The position numbers and the translations under genes are program-made. From contig CAVNZM010000007.1 of NCBI GenBank assembly GCA_963693365.1, positions 2,852,001 through 2,916,000 on the forward strand: DNA of 64,000 nt, in the 5' to 3' direction. Shown piece after piece: positions 33,471-43,933 of this stretch (the first letter of the stretch is position 1; each line of letters starts with the position of its first letter). The stretch is from Amoebidium appalachense. Lineage: Eukaryota > Ichthyosporea. A model generated the notes under the pieces. That model worked only from the letters and a program-made list of their open reading frames with translations. It was not told the DNA's origin and did no database searches.

Positions 33471-33765
33471 CATGGCTGCCCAAAACCCGGCGTGAAAATT
33501 CCCGCGCCGGGGCGGGGCATGGGGGCATGCGTGGCATGCGTGGCACACAGGGCACCGGCCACGCGCGCCACGCGCGCCTCGCGCGCCACTCGGTGGGGCG
33601 CGCTCGTGTGTTTTTGTGGTTTATTTGCGCGCTGCGCGTTTTGACCCATCCTGTGGGCAAATGACCAACGCAAATACACACCCACCCCCACCCCCCACAC
33701 AACCCTTAGGGTTTAGGCTCACATATGCGCAACCAATCACCAAGTTCGCAAGGTTCACCCGTCTG

Positions 33766-34869
33766 TCACGAAAATGCATGCTTAAACGCGTGGCCCTCGA
33801 ACGAGAATTTGGACACCATGGTGTCCATGTCACAATCCAGCTCGTACACTCTGCGTGGGTCAACTTCAAGCACCTCCACCCTGGTAGCATCCATTCCCAG
33901 CATCTGCCGCGACAGCACCCCCAACTCCATGTGCTGGTCGAGCGCAATGTCAATCTGGAGGTGGAACGCATCCTCGCTGCCCACCGCCCTTCGCCCAACC
34001 ACCGCTCCGGCCCTCCACGTCCCGTGTTCATCGATCTTGGCCTCGACCCAGTCGCCTTGGACGATGACGTCCAGGGGCACAAAGCGCTCGGCCAGCGCCC
34101 CCTCGGCCAGCAGGTAGTAGAGACCCAGGCGCAGCGCGGGCTGCCCACAATGAAGCACCGGCCAGACCTCAAACATTTCTACCGTCCTGGCCTCCTCGTC
34201 GCTGTCCAACGTGTTCAATGCGTACACGGAACACTGCTCGTCCGGCACCGGTGCCGCGCGGACCGTCGCGCTCTCGACGACCTGGTGGAGCGGCCGAACC
34301 ACGGTCGGAGCCGCCATCGCCTGCCCAAGCCTCACACCCCAGACGTGCTCAGTCTCCTCGACGGTGATCACCTCGTCGTTGTCGTTGTCCACATCATCGA
34401 AGTCGGGGTGGGGGCACTTGCGGAGGAGAAACCCGAGGCCCGTGTCGTCGGGGATGAGGCTGCGCAGCGCCGGCGCCTGGAGCTCGTCGTACAGTGCACG
34501 CCACACCGCGCTGCCACGCCCGACGAAGCGGGGGTCGTCACAGGCCCCCGCTTCATCGCAGGCCATCGCTTCGTCGCAGGTCATCGCTTCGTCGCAGGCC
34601 ATCGCTTCGTCGCAGGCTGTGGAACTGTCCCGCTGGGTCCACCGCCCCTCCTCGTCGACAAACTGCCGCGGTACCGGCCCGGAGAGGATGACGTCGACCG
34701 GCCACACCCTCTCCTCCCCTGTCTTCGTGCTGAAGATCGCGGCGGTGCCCATGCGGATCGAGCCGGGCGCCTCGGGGTGCAGGTGCAGCGTGTAGAACAG
34801 GTCCTCTTGGTAGGCGAACCGGGGTTGGCGGTCCTCACCGAGAATGTGAATACGCTCAATGTGCGTCAT
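33766..34869 (-). CDS. Orphan protein, tandem paralogue B
   Basis: 367 residues, starting MTHIERIHILGEDRQ. It is collinear with paralogue A except for two changes. After WTQRDS there are five six-residue repeats of the type CDEAMA (18-bp DNA units, about 34550-34620) replacing the TYTPPDPY segment. Near the 3' end an extra base (GCATGCATTTT versus GTATCATTTT) shifts the frame, so the protein ends HAFS and lacks the last RDRRVNL of A. Function unknown. The repeat may be an expansion tolerated in a surface loop. Confidence 0.8.
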   Translation of the reverse strand: MTHIERIHILGEDRQPRFAYQEDLFYTLHLHPEAPGSIRMGTAAIFSTKTGEERVWPVDVILSGPVPRQFVDEEGRWTQRDSSTACDEAMACDEAMTCDEAMACDEAGACDDPRFVGRGSAVWRALYDELQAPALRSLIPDDTGLGFLLRKCPHPDFDDVDNDNDEVITVEETEHVWGVRLGQAMAAPTVVRPLHQVVESATVRAAPVPDEQCSVYALNTLDSDEEARTVEMFEVWPVLHCGQPALRLGLYYLLAEGALAERFVPLDVIVQGDWVEAKIDEHGTWRAGAVVGRRAVGSEDAFHLQIDIALDQHMELGVLSRQMLGMDATRVEVLEVDPRRVYELDCDMDTMVSKFSFEGHAFKHAFS

Positions 34870-35112
34870 GTTGGCAATTCCAAAAGCCCACTGTCACGCT
34901 GCAGCAAGAGTGTGCTTTTGACAACACCGTCTGTGCTTATGTACCCTTGTGCCGAGCCGTTGGGTGGTCCCGTCGTCTCCCATTGGCTGCGGCGGTCCCG
35001 GGCTCTCACCTGACGCCAATCAAAATCCCCAATTCGGCCCTACACCGCTGTACATGTTCTCCAATCGGACACAACTGATCGATGGCACTCGACGCTCATT
35101 GGCTGTGGAGGG

Positions 35113-35569
35113 AGCTTTTTTCTCTCTCTCTCTCTCTCGTGTAGACTTCGCTTTTTTCTCTCTCTCTCTCTCGTGTAGACTTAGCTTTTTTCTCTCTCTC
35201 TCTCTCGTGTAGACTTAGCTTTTTTCTCTCTCTCTTTCTCGTGTAGACTTAGCTTTTTTCTCTCTCTCTCTCTCTTTTTTCTCTCTCTCTCTCTCGTGTA
35301 GACTTAGCTTTTTTCTCTCTCTCTCTCTCTTTTTTCTCTCTCTCTCTCTCGTGTAGACTTAGCTTTTTTCTCTCTCTCTCTCGTGTAGACTTAGCTTTTT
35401 TCTCTCTCTCTCTCTCGTGTAGACTTAGCTTTTTTCTCTCTCTCTCGTGTAGACTTAGCTTTTTTCTCTCTCTCTCTCTCGTGTAGACTTAGCTTTTTTC
35501 TCTCTCTCTCTCGTGTAGACTTAGCTTTTTTCTCTCTCTCTCTCTCGTGTAGACTTAGCTTAGACTTAG

Positions 35570-35605
<36 letters not shown>

Positions 35606-35690
35606 CACCCCGCGTGCCTCCCGTGCCTCCCGTGCCTCCTGTGCCTCCCGTGCCTCCTGTGCCTCCTGTGCATTCCCCGTTCCCCGTTCC
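35113..35690 (-). repeat. Right subterminal tandem array (mirror of the left array)
   Basis: About 12 units of CGTGTAGACTTAGCTTTTTTCTCTCTC, the reverse complement of the left units. One early unit reads ACTTCGC. Beyond 35600 comes a CCCGTGCCTCC minisatellite, the complement of the left GAGGCACG region. Confidence 0.92.
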
Positions 35691-35727
35691 CCGGCCTGTT
35701 TCTGATTGGTTTCTTGTCTTTACTTTA

Positions 35728-36570
35728 TTAGGCAAACAGGCGCGTGATGCTGTTGGTCGGGACACACAGCTTGCCGGTGGGTCGGGCAGTGACGTCAGCC
35801 ACGAATCCGGGCGCGATGATTGGCTTCACTTCCGGCTCTGGAATGTGTGGCTCCATCAACACCTCGAAGTCTTGCACCATGCTTGGGTCGGTCCAGCCAC
35901 GTGCCTGTGTGCAGTAAACACGCCAATGGGCTCTCGCCACGTGCACGGCCTCCGTGTAGTCGGTGTATGTGCCGATCTTGTGGTATTGCCCTTTCTTGTG
36001 CACCATTGGAAACCGCACCTCGAAGAAACCTTCGCGGGTGTTCACAAACCGGCATGGCTGCCCTGTGATTCGTCTCTTGAACTTGTTATAGGCCTTTGGT
36101 CGCGGGCAGAGATTGGTCCGTCGGTTGTCCTTTACTGATTGGTTTCGGTGATCGATCTCGAAGTCCGTACTCGCGGTGATAATGCCCTGGAAATAGCACA
36201 CCAACTGGTGTGCAGCCGGTGACTCAGCCACGTGTTGATTCCAGCCCGGTAGGTAGAGTCGTAGGTAGCCTTTGGTATCGCGTACCCAGCCCACATGTGT
36301 TGCCCAGGTCATGTCCTCCTCGGAAAAACACCAATCGATTCCGCCCATTCTTATCGTATCCGTACCCACCGCGTGCATCTCATTGGCTTCACTCCACGTG
36401 TTCATCACCGGCTCATCGTTTGCGTCATACCAGAACAGGCTGAACCCACTGCCCTTCTGAATGTTGCTGTTGTACCATGTTATTAGTTGTAAAGGCTTGT
36501 ATATGCCCAGAGCAACCAGAAATTTGCACCATTGTGGCGCGTTGTGTATTTCATCATCCATGATCGCCAT
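35728..36570 (-). CDS. HNH endonuclease with AP2-like C-terminal segment
   Basis: 280 residues. The HNH core has His121, then FEIDHRNQSVKDNRRTNLCP (Asp140-His141, Asn143, Asn149, Asn153) and Asn162, the pattern of phage-type HNH homing nucleases. Residues 180-220 (FFEVRFP... KIGTYTDYTEAVHVARAHWRVY) look like an AP2-type DNA-binding fold, a common partner. N-terminal residues 1-115 are unassigned. It sits between the right array and the right TIR; the left end has no gene in the equivalent place. It could cut target or element ends, or be a selfish homing gene. Confidence 0.85.
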   Translation of the reverse strand: MAIMDDEIHNAPQWCKFLVALGIYKPLQLITWYNSNIQKGSGFSLFWYDANDEPVMNTWSEANEMHAVGTDTIRMGGIDWCFSEEDMTWATHVGWVRDTKGYLRLYLPGWNQHVAESPAAHQLVCYFQGIITASTDFEIDHRNQSVKDNRRTNLCPRPKAYNKFKRRITGQPCRFVNTREGFFEVRFPMVHKKGQYHKIGTYTDYTEAVHVARAHWRVYCTQARGWTDPSMVQDFEVLMEPHIPEPEVKPIIAPGFVADVTARPTGKLCVPTNSITRLFA

Positions 36571-36601
36571 TCATGTCTATGCACACATAATATTTTTCAC
36601 A

Positions 36602-36956
36602 TCACCGGCGGGGCTGGGCGGGGCTGGGCGGGGCGGGGAGGCCCCTGGCAGGCACGCGCGCCTCGCATGCCGCGTGTGCCTCCTGTGCCTCGTGTGCCGC
36701 GTGTGCCTGGCATGTCCCCGTTCCCCGTTCCCTAGTACTATATGGTTGTGTTTTAGGTTTAAATCGATAAGTGTTTGTTGTCATTGGCCACTTACCCACT
36801 TAAAAGTGGGTAATGCTGTATCGTTTGTTTTGTCTCCTTTTTTTTCTCTTTTTCGATTTTAAGTAAAAAAAGTGGGAAGTGGGAAATAGATTGATCGCGA
36901 TCGGATCGGAGGTGGTTGGTGTGGTGTGATCTCAAAGTTACCAGGCCACGTGACTA
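36602..36956 (-). repeat. Right terminal inverted repeat of the 31-kb element
   Basis: Reverse complement of 5998-6353, ending GGCCACGTGACTA. Differences are a few substitutions and homopolymer length changes. The outer flank reads GTCCAAGATTATAG; no convincing target duplication is seen. Confidence 0.92.
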
Positions 36957-36966
36957 GTCCAAGATT

Positions 36967-37790
36967 ATAGTAGATTCCTGTCCCTCGCATAAGATCTCTA
37001 CCTATCGTGAACCAATCGTCTCAAGAGATTTTATCGCCTACGCATTCCCATGAATATTGAGAATTTTCTGTTTTATAATGACTTTATGAATGTGGCTGGG
37101 CCTCCGGCAGTGTCCACGCAATAAAAAGTGTGTAAACCCCTATTGATGTACTCAAGGAAAAGAGATATCTCAGATATCTGATAATTTTTTTTCTAATATG
37201 GGCTTTACTGCGCCCTTCCACTCGATGATGTACTAAACAAAACACCCATCAGATGACATGATCATTGGCGATCCAGCAAAGCCCACTTTTATGGCCAACA
37301 TTCAAAATGCATGCAAGATTTCAGTGTGTATTCAGTAATATTTCAAGTCCGCACACCGTGATGTAAATAAGCTACCACTACTAGTGCTACTGATTTAGAG
37401 TCTCTGAGTGCTGTATCCCTGCGGCCTCTTCTTCTTTTACGTTTTTTTTTTTTTTTTCCTTTTTTTTTTTTTTTCCCTTTTTGCCGCAGGTCCCGCAGCG
37501 TAGTAAGGCCGGGCCGGGCCACTTAGCCAGCGGGTACATAGCCTTGGAGACTACTATAGCTACAGTGCGCCTGTTCTTGAATTGTCACGGTACGAAGCAG
37601 CCGCTGATGTATTAGAAAAGAGATATACAAAAGATAGTCAAAACGTTTGGAACGGCAAAATTGGATAGTTGTACATGGGGGGAGTCCCGACTCATGTTAT
37701 CGATCGATGGACGACATTTTGCATCAATAAAACCGAGTCAAAAGAAGAAAAAAAAAGAAAAAAAAAAAATTTGCATCCGACAGTACACAT
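36967..37790. other. Gene-free host flank
   Basis: AT-rich complex sequence with T runs (37441-37475) and A runs (37749-37770). No supported reading frame or RNA gene. Confidence 0.5.
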
Positions 37791-38992
37791 TGTTATGATA
37801 GAATAGTCTATCTGTTTATTCCTGCTCTTCCCAGTCACGTACTTATGTAGCCTGTTCCCGCCTATCCCGCCCCCGCGTATTTGGGGACCGCCTGGGGCCG
37901 CATACGCCAGGAACCATAACTGCCTTCCTATTGGCTAGTACATAATGCCGATCTATCCTGGGAGACTATCTGTAATCCTATTGGACGATGTATTCGCGGA
38001 CTGGCATCCGCGCAGGTATATTAAGCAGCCGGACCATCCTCAGATGGTACCGGAGGATCCGAGATCTCAAACCACTTCCTGTGAACCTCTCTACTCTCGA
38101 TCCGCTATGTAGAAGTGATTGTCTCTTACTGAGGTCACAGGACCGAATTCTGCCTCTGTTCCACATTTATTCTGATATGGTAGCATAGAATATGGGCGTC
38201 ACTGCCCACTTGAGATGGAGCACACTCTTACTCCTACGCGCTAGCTGTCAGACACGTCCATCAACAAGCTTCTACTACGGTATACAAGCCACTATCTTAA
38301 GTCCAGTCAACTTCTACTCGTCACGACCATTTTCAACTGCACTGAGGAGGGACGGTGCTACACGTTGAATAGTTACATCTACTTCATCTTCGGTCGTGGT
38401 ACTACTGCAGCAACTGGACGTACATCTTCTAGATCTTCTTTTCACTTCTCTTCATGTCGCAGCATGAACATCTTCCGGTCCGCTACTACACAAGGACTCT
38501 GCTGAGCGCCGCCATGCTCACAACTCAACAGTTGCCCGAGGTTCCAGCCTTTGATGTGTGAGACTTGGTGGATTTCTAAGGACTGAAGCGCTAGTGTAGT
38601 TTTGCGTTACTTTCATGCTTTATACCTGCAACCTATTTTGGGTCTCTCTGACAAGGGGTGCTACGTGGCATATATGCATCACCTGTAACGTTTTCGTTCT
38701 GCAGACATAGATTTCTGCCTTCGCTAGTGACTGCCATATCGCAGAAGGGGTGTGTTATGATAGAATAGTCTATCTGTTTATTCCTGCTCTTCCCAGTCAC
38801 GTACTTAGCCTGTTCCCGCCTATCCCGCCCCCGCGCACTTGGGGACCACCTGGGGCCGCATACGCCAGGAACCATAACTGCCTTCCTATTGGCTAGTACA
38901 TAATCCCGATCTATCCTGAGAGACTATCTGTAATCCTACTGGACGATGTATTCGCGGACTGGCATCCGCGCAGGTATATAAAGCAGCCGGAC
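37791..38992 (+). mobile_element. 1.2-kb unit with about 240-bp direct terminal repeats (TRIM-like)
   Basis: Direct repeats at 37791-38034 and 38753-38992 begin TGTTATGATAGAATAG and end AAGCAGCCGGAC, and differ by a few substitutions and a 4-bp indel. GCAGAAGGGG, a purine run like a polypurine tract, immediately precedes the second repeat. Each repeat carries a TATA-like GGTATAT(T/A)AAGCAG at its 3' end. The internal 720 bp has no coding capacity. This fits a terminal-repeat retrotransposon in miniature, but I cannot confirm a primer-binding site or target duplication. Confidence 0.55.
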
Positions 38993-39080
38993 GCCAGCCA
39001 GGCCACGTGCACAAACACGGCCGGGTCCTTCACCTGCGCATGCAACACCGGATACACAGGCACAGGCAACACGTGTGCAG
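38993..39080 (+). pseudogene. Truncated EGF-module exon
   Basis: Encodes the last two thirds of an EGF module (ASQATCTNTAGSFTCACNTG onward), then a GCAG/GTACCT donor. The first third, including the acceptor, is replaced by the end of the 1.2-kb repeat unit. Nearly identical to the intact exon at 39884-40012. Confidence 0.75.
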
Positions 39081-39099
39081 GTACCTAATTCTCTCAGAC

Positions 39100-39800
<701 letters not shown>

Positions 39801-39883
39801 ACCGCACACGGGCTGATGTCCCGACTTCGAGTCAGAACAATGAAAAATTCACTAATCCAGTTGCAAACCGTTGAACCCCACAG

Positions 39884-40012
39884 ACACCAACGAGTGCACG
39901 TTGAACATGCACACGTGCGCCAGCCAGGCCACGTGCACAAACACGGCCGGGTCCTTCACCTGCGCATGCAACACCGGATACACAGGCACAGGCACAACAT
40001 GTACCCAACTAG
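39884..40012 (+). CDS. EGF-like module exon (phase 1-1)
   Basis: 43 codons after a CCCCACAG acceptor; donor CTAG/GTAACAAG. Reads (D)TNEC-TLNMHTC-...-NTAGSFTC-ACNTGYTGTGTTC, the calcium-binding-type EGF consensus with six cysteines. Both splice phases are 1, typical of shufflable EGF modules. It belongs to an extracellular or membrane protein gene on the plus strand whose other exons are only partly visible. A poly-C tract starts eight bases after the donor. Confidence 0.8.
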
Positions 40013-40311
40013 GTAACAAGCCCCCCTCCCCCCCCTCCCCCTCCCCCCCCCCCCCCCCCCCCCGGGCCCTTCCCGCGCCCGCCCGCCCCCCACCCCCTGC
40101 CCCCCGCCCCAGATTGTTTGCACTCTGAGGGCTGCGCTGCTTTTTGGCCGATCACATGCACACTCCTCCTCCAAAACAGTTTGCATAAGTCCAAAGTTGC
40201 GCAATAATCATTATTGCAATCCATTTGCATATGTTACGGCAGCCTATAGCCTATCATCTTGTAAGGCACACAACAGGCACCAGCCCTACATACTCACGGG
40301 TGTGTGTGTGT

Positions 40312-40349
<38 letters not shown>

Positions 40350-40354
40350 ATATG

Positions 40355-40490
<136 letters not shown>

Positions 40491-40726
40491 ACACAAGTGA
40501 TGCACACACGCACACAATGATGACTGTCAGCCTGGGGCCCCGCACCATGCGCTTTCAAGTATAGCCAAACCTTTGGAATTTCTTCACTGATGATAAATAA
40601 TTGCGCAATGTGGTGATTTGTTGACATCATGCAGTGGTTTAACTTAACACCACTCTCCCTTTCAAACCTTGTGTGTGTAAAGTAGCTACTTTCTCCGCGC
40701 TGATGTTGATTCACTTTTTGCGCTGA

Positions 40727-40848
40727 TGTGAATGAATGCACGTTGAACACGCACACGTGTGCCAGCAAGGCAACCTGCACGAACACGGTCGGGTCTTTCA
40801 CGTGTGCATGCAACACCGGATACACAGGCACAGGCAACACGTGCGCAG
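40727..40848 (+). CDS. EGF-like module exon, acceptor not evident
   Basis: Reads (D)VNEC-TLNTHTC-ASKATC-TNTVGSFTC-ACNTGYTGTGNTC with all six cysteines and a GCAG/GTAAAA donor in phase 1. The bases just before it (TTTTTGCGCTG) contain no AG, so the 3' splice site seems lost or non-canonical. Confidence 0.65.
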
Positions 40849-41084
40849 GTAAAACTTATCCGTCAGACTATACAATTCACCTTTTCACTGCCGCAAAAAG
40901 TAGTGTGCTTATAGCAACTCTGCACACGCTGCGGCACTCCAGTTTTCGTTAGTCTCGCATCTCTGTGCAGAGTCTTTCTCTCCCTATGGTCCTGCCACTG
41001 AGTACAAACCCTAGTCTCGTATCCCCCCCCTCCTCCCCCCCCCCCCCCCCCATCACCACACACACACACACACACACACACACG

Positions 41085-41212
<128 letters not shown>

Positions 41213-41481
41213 CACACCCATCCCTTGCCTCCTCGAAGTTCGCCTGACGTCCCATGGCCCTCACGATGATCCCGTACATACCATGAACTGCAATGATCGG
41301 ATACTGAGAGAGGAGGGAGGGGGGAGGGGGGAGGGGGGGGGAGGGGGGGGGGGGGGCAAGAGATCCTCAGGGACCGGGGGAGGGGGGGGGGGGGAGAAAG
41401 AGAGGGAGTGTTCACCGGAGGGGAGGGGGGGGGGGGGGAGAGGGGGTGCAACAAAATAAGAGAGTGTTTTTTTTTGTTTTG

Positions 41482-41553
<72 letters not shown>

Positions 41554-41781
41554 GGGAGAGGGACTCGAGAGAGAGAGGGAAAGAGGAAGAGGCCGAGCCT
41601 CTGAGGCTAACAGGGAAGACGCATGCATGTATATTGAAAGTGCCATTCCATGCGGCATGCGACCAAGAATTCTAAGTATGTGTAATGTATTAGAGCTGAC
41701 ACATGAAGATATTTGACACCGAACACAAATCTGCCTCCCCCCCCCCCCCCCCCCCCCCCCCGTTTTCTTGCACACGCACAG

Positions 41782-41904
41782 ACGCCAACGAGTGCACCAG
41801 CAACACGCACAGTTGTTCGAAGGATGCAACATGCGCAAACACGTATTGATCGTATATGTGCGCATGCAACTACGGCTTCACGGGAGACGGCACCACGTGC
41901 GATG
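41782..41904 (+). pseudogene. EGF-like module exon with in-frame TGA
   Basis: Acceptor CGCACAG, donor GATG/GTAAGAGG, phases 1-1. The module reads (D)ANEC-TSNTHSC-...-CANTY, then TGA (41847-41849), then SYMC-ACNYGFTGDGTTC. The TGA replaces the Gly that is conserved in the sister exons (NTxGSF). Length and all cysteines are kept, so this looks like a recent GGA-to-TGA nonsense change or a recoded codon. Confidence 0.75.
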
Positions 41905-42509
41905 GTAAGAGGTGTGCTGATGATGTTTATTGTTTTCAGGCATCAGGATCTCGTTCGCTTGTTGCGCTGGTTATTTTTCTCTTTCTCTTTCTTTCTTTCC
42001 CCCCCTCCCCCTCTCTCTCCCCCCCTCCCCTCCCCCCCCCCCCCTCTCTTTTAGGGTCCTCTCTCCCTCCCTCTCTTCTCCCCTTCTCTCCCTCCCACCC
42101 CCTCCCCCTCTTTCCCGCTCTGACCCGTCCCTCCCTCCCTCCCTCCCTCCCTCCCTCCCCCCCCCCCCCCCCCCCCCCCCCCCCTTTCTCCTCCATCCGG
42201 AAGCTGTGTGTGTGTGTGTGTTTGTGGGTGGGTGGGTGAGGGGGATGAGGGGAGGGAGGGGAGGGGAGGGGAGGCGCGGGGGGGAGGGGGGGAGGGGGGA
42301 GAGGGGAGATACCGGGTATGGTTGAGTGCATATCATGAGTCATTGATTTTGTGTCAGCGTGCACATGTGTGTGCTTCTGCCCCTGTATTTCAGTTTCATG
42401 CTGGTGGTATGATGATGTACACTGGGGGGAGGGGGGGGGGGAAGGGGGGAGACAGCGGGTCACATATTCGGGAACAGGATAGGGGGGCACCGGGAGAGAG
42501 GGGCGGGGG

Positions 42510-42552
<43 letters not shown>

Positions 42553-42897
42553 AACTCCAGGTGGACATTGAAGCCAACAAACCGATCGCTGGTTATTCAA
42601 CATGGGATCTGATTTGAAAAAAAACTTGTTATCTATACAATTTTTACTAATGAAATTCCAGTGGCTATCTAGTAAAAGTATTCAAGCGATATAATTACTA
42701 ACATTCGCTACCATGACACAGCCGTTATCAGGGCGGCATCAAGCGAGCAGCCTCTATCGACATGCTTCAGCACCAGCCAGCCCTTCAATGCGTCACTCAG
42801 GAACATTGCTGGTGGCCAAGTGTCTGCTACTGCACGCACCGTTTTCCAACCCTTCCTCAGCGGAGCCGACGACGGATGATATTGCTTGCAGGTTCGC

Positions 42898-42942
<45 letters not shown>

Positions 42943-43198
42943 ACACACACACACCCAGCCCCCTGTGCGGTGCCACTCCGTGAGTATGTATCAGCATAGT
43001 TGGTTATAAAATACACACCGTATAAACTTCTCACATGCGGGCCGCGACAGAAAAACTTTTCGCCCCTCCTCCTCCCCCCTTCCCCCTCCCCTCCCCCCCC
43101 CCCTCCCCCCCCCCCCCTCCTCCTCCTCCCCCACGACCACCATGCTAAACTTCTCGAGGCTCGCGACTATCATCACCTCCCCCCCCCCCCCAAAACCA

Positions 43199-43229
<31 letters not shown>

Positions 43230-43342
43230 TTTCCTGCCCCCGGGGCTCAGAGGTGCCTTAGACAGTTGGGTGAGCATCACTCAAGTCGTAACCCCTTGCC
43301 TATTCTGTCAGCCTCGTTAAATGGCTTTTCTTTTTGGTGGAT

Positions 43343-43379
<37 letters not shown>

Positions 43380-43507
43380 TTCCCCTCCCCACCCCTTCTT
43401 CTTCTTCTTCTTAATATTCTTCCTCTTTTTTTCACCTGCTGCATTACTTCACTTCGGAGCAGTGCCAGTATGATGATGTATTCTGACACTCTCCTTTTCC
43501 CACACAG
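41905..43507. other. Intronic/intergenic low-complexity DNA
   Basis: C- and CT-rich (41995-42190), G-rich (42230-42550), poly-C (42900-42942, 43075-43120, 43200-43228, 43345-43380). A complex patch at 42710-42895, with a CACAG before and a GCAG/GTTCGC after, could be another exon, but no frame is convincing. Confidence 0.45.
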
Positions 43508-43933
43508 CTTCATTCGCCCACATACGGCCATACTCTTTACAACTGCAACCATCTTCAATCCTCCGTCACCTTAACATACGACGGAAAAATTACCGTCGCA
43601 ATCTCACGATCCGTCATCAGATGCCCCGCCGCACTCACAACCGCCATGTGTTCTGAACACATCCGCACGGGCGGTGGCGTGTGCACAATGTCTTTCTCAT
43701 ACACTGTCACCCCTGTTAACAACACGCTAGTCGCAAGTACTAACTCTCTCGGTGGGGAGACGATAACGTGTCCTAGCGAGACGGTGACATATACTGGAAA
43801 GGTTTTCGCTGCGGCCGGCGGGACGTTTGTTCTGTCTTTCGACGACGGGGTTAAGGGGGAGAATGGGGTCGGGTGGCTTACGAGAGGGGTGGATATGAAG
43901 TCCGGAGACTGGCTGTTTAGAGCCGTGTGCTAG
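43508..43933 (+). CDS. Probable terminal exon of an extracellular protein
   Basis: After a TTTTCCCACACAG acceptor a 141-codon phase-0 frame runs to a TAG stop. It is beta-rich with paired cysteines (LYNCNH, VIRCPAAL, AMCSEH, GVCTM, TITCPSE, final AVC) and no lysine-rich or low-complexity stretch. It probably ends the plus-strand gene that contains the EGF exons, but missing middle exons prevent proof. I do not recognise the domain. Confidence 0.5.
   Translation, partial: LHSPTYGHTLYNCNHLQSSVTLTYDGKITVAISRSVIRCPAALTTAMCSEHIRTGGGVCTMSFSYTVTPVNNTLVASTNSLGGETITCPSETVTYTGKVFAAAGGTFVLSFDDGVKGENGVGWLTRGVDMKSGDWLFRAVC

Larger units (their letters stand above)
33325..34920. repeat. Second copy of a segmental tandem duplication
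   Basis: The AAA-gene fragment, the spacer with GCGCGCTGCGCGTTTTGACCCATCCTG, the coding region and part of the promoter repeat the order seen at about 31214-33110, with a deletion between the AAA fragment and the spacer. Confidence 0.88.
5990..36966. mobile_element. 31-kb element with terminal inverted repeats and virus-like genes
   Basis: The interval is bounded by a 355-bp sequence at 5998-6353 that returns as its reverse complement at 36602-36956 with only a few differences. Inside each end lies a tandem GA-rich array, again inverted. Between them are compact, mostly intronless genes without poly-C tracts. Their recognisable products are a YqaJ exonuclease, a GIY-YIG protein, a meiotic-clade AAA ATPase and an HNH endonuclease. 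This set resembles accessory genes of large DNA viruses, but I find no polymerase, capsid, packaging ATPase or tyrosine recombinase. The exact outer boundary and target duplication are blurred by the MITE on the left. It may be an endogenous or defective virus, or a giant cargo transposon. Confidence 0.75.

Noticed and set aside
42720-42892. Exon candidate between CACAG and GCAG/GTTCGC
   Set aside because: Two of the three frames are open but neither shows EGF or other domain character; left as undecided non-coding DNA.
43508-43933. Assignment to leishmanolysin-type or other named extracellular families
   Set aside because: Cysteine spacing was only vaguely suggestive; no catalytic motif is present.
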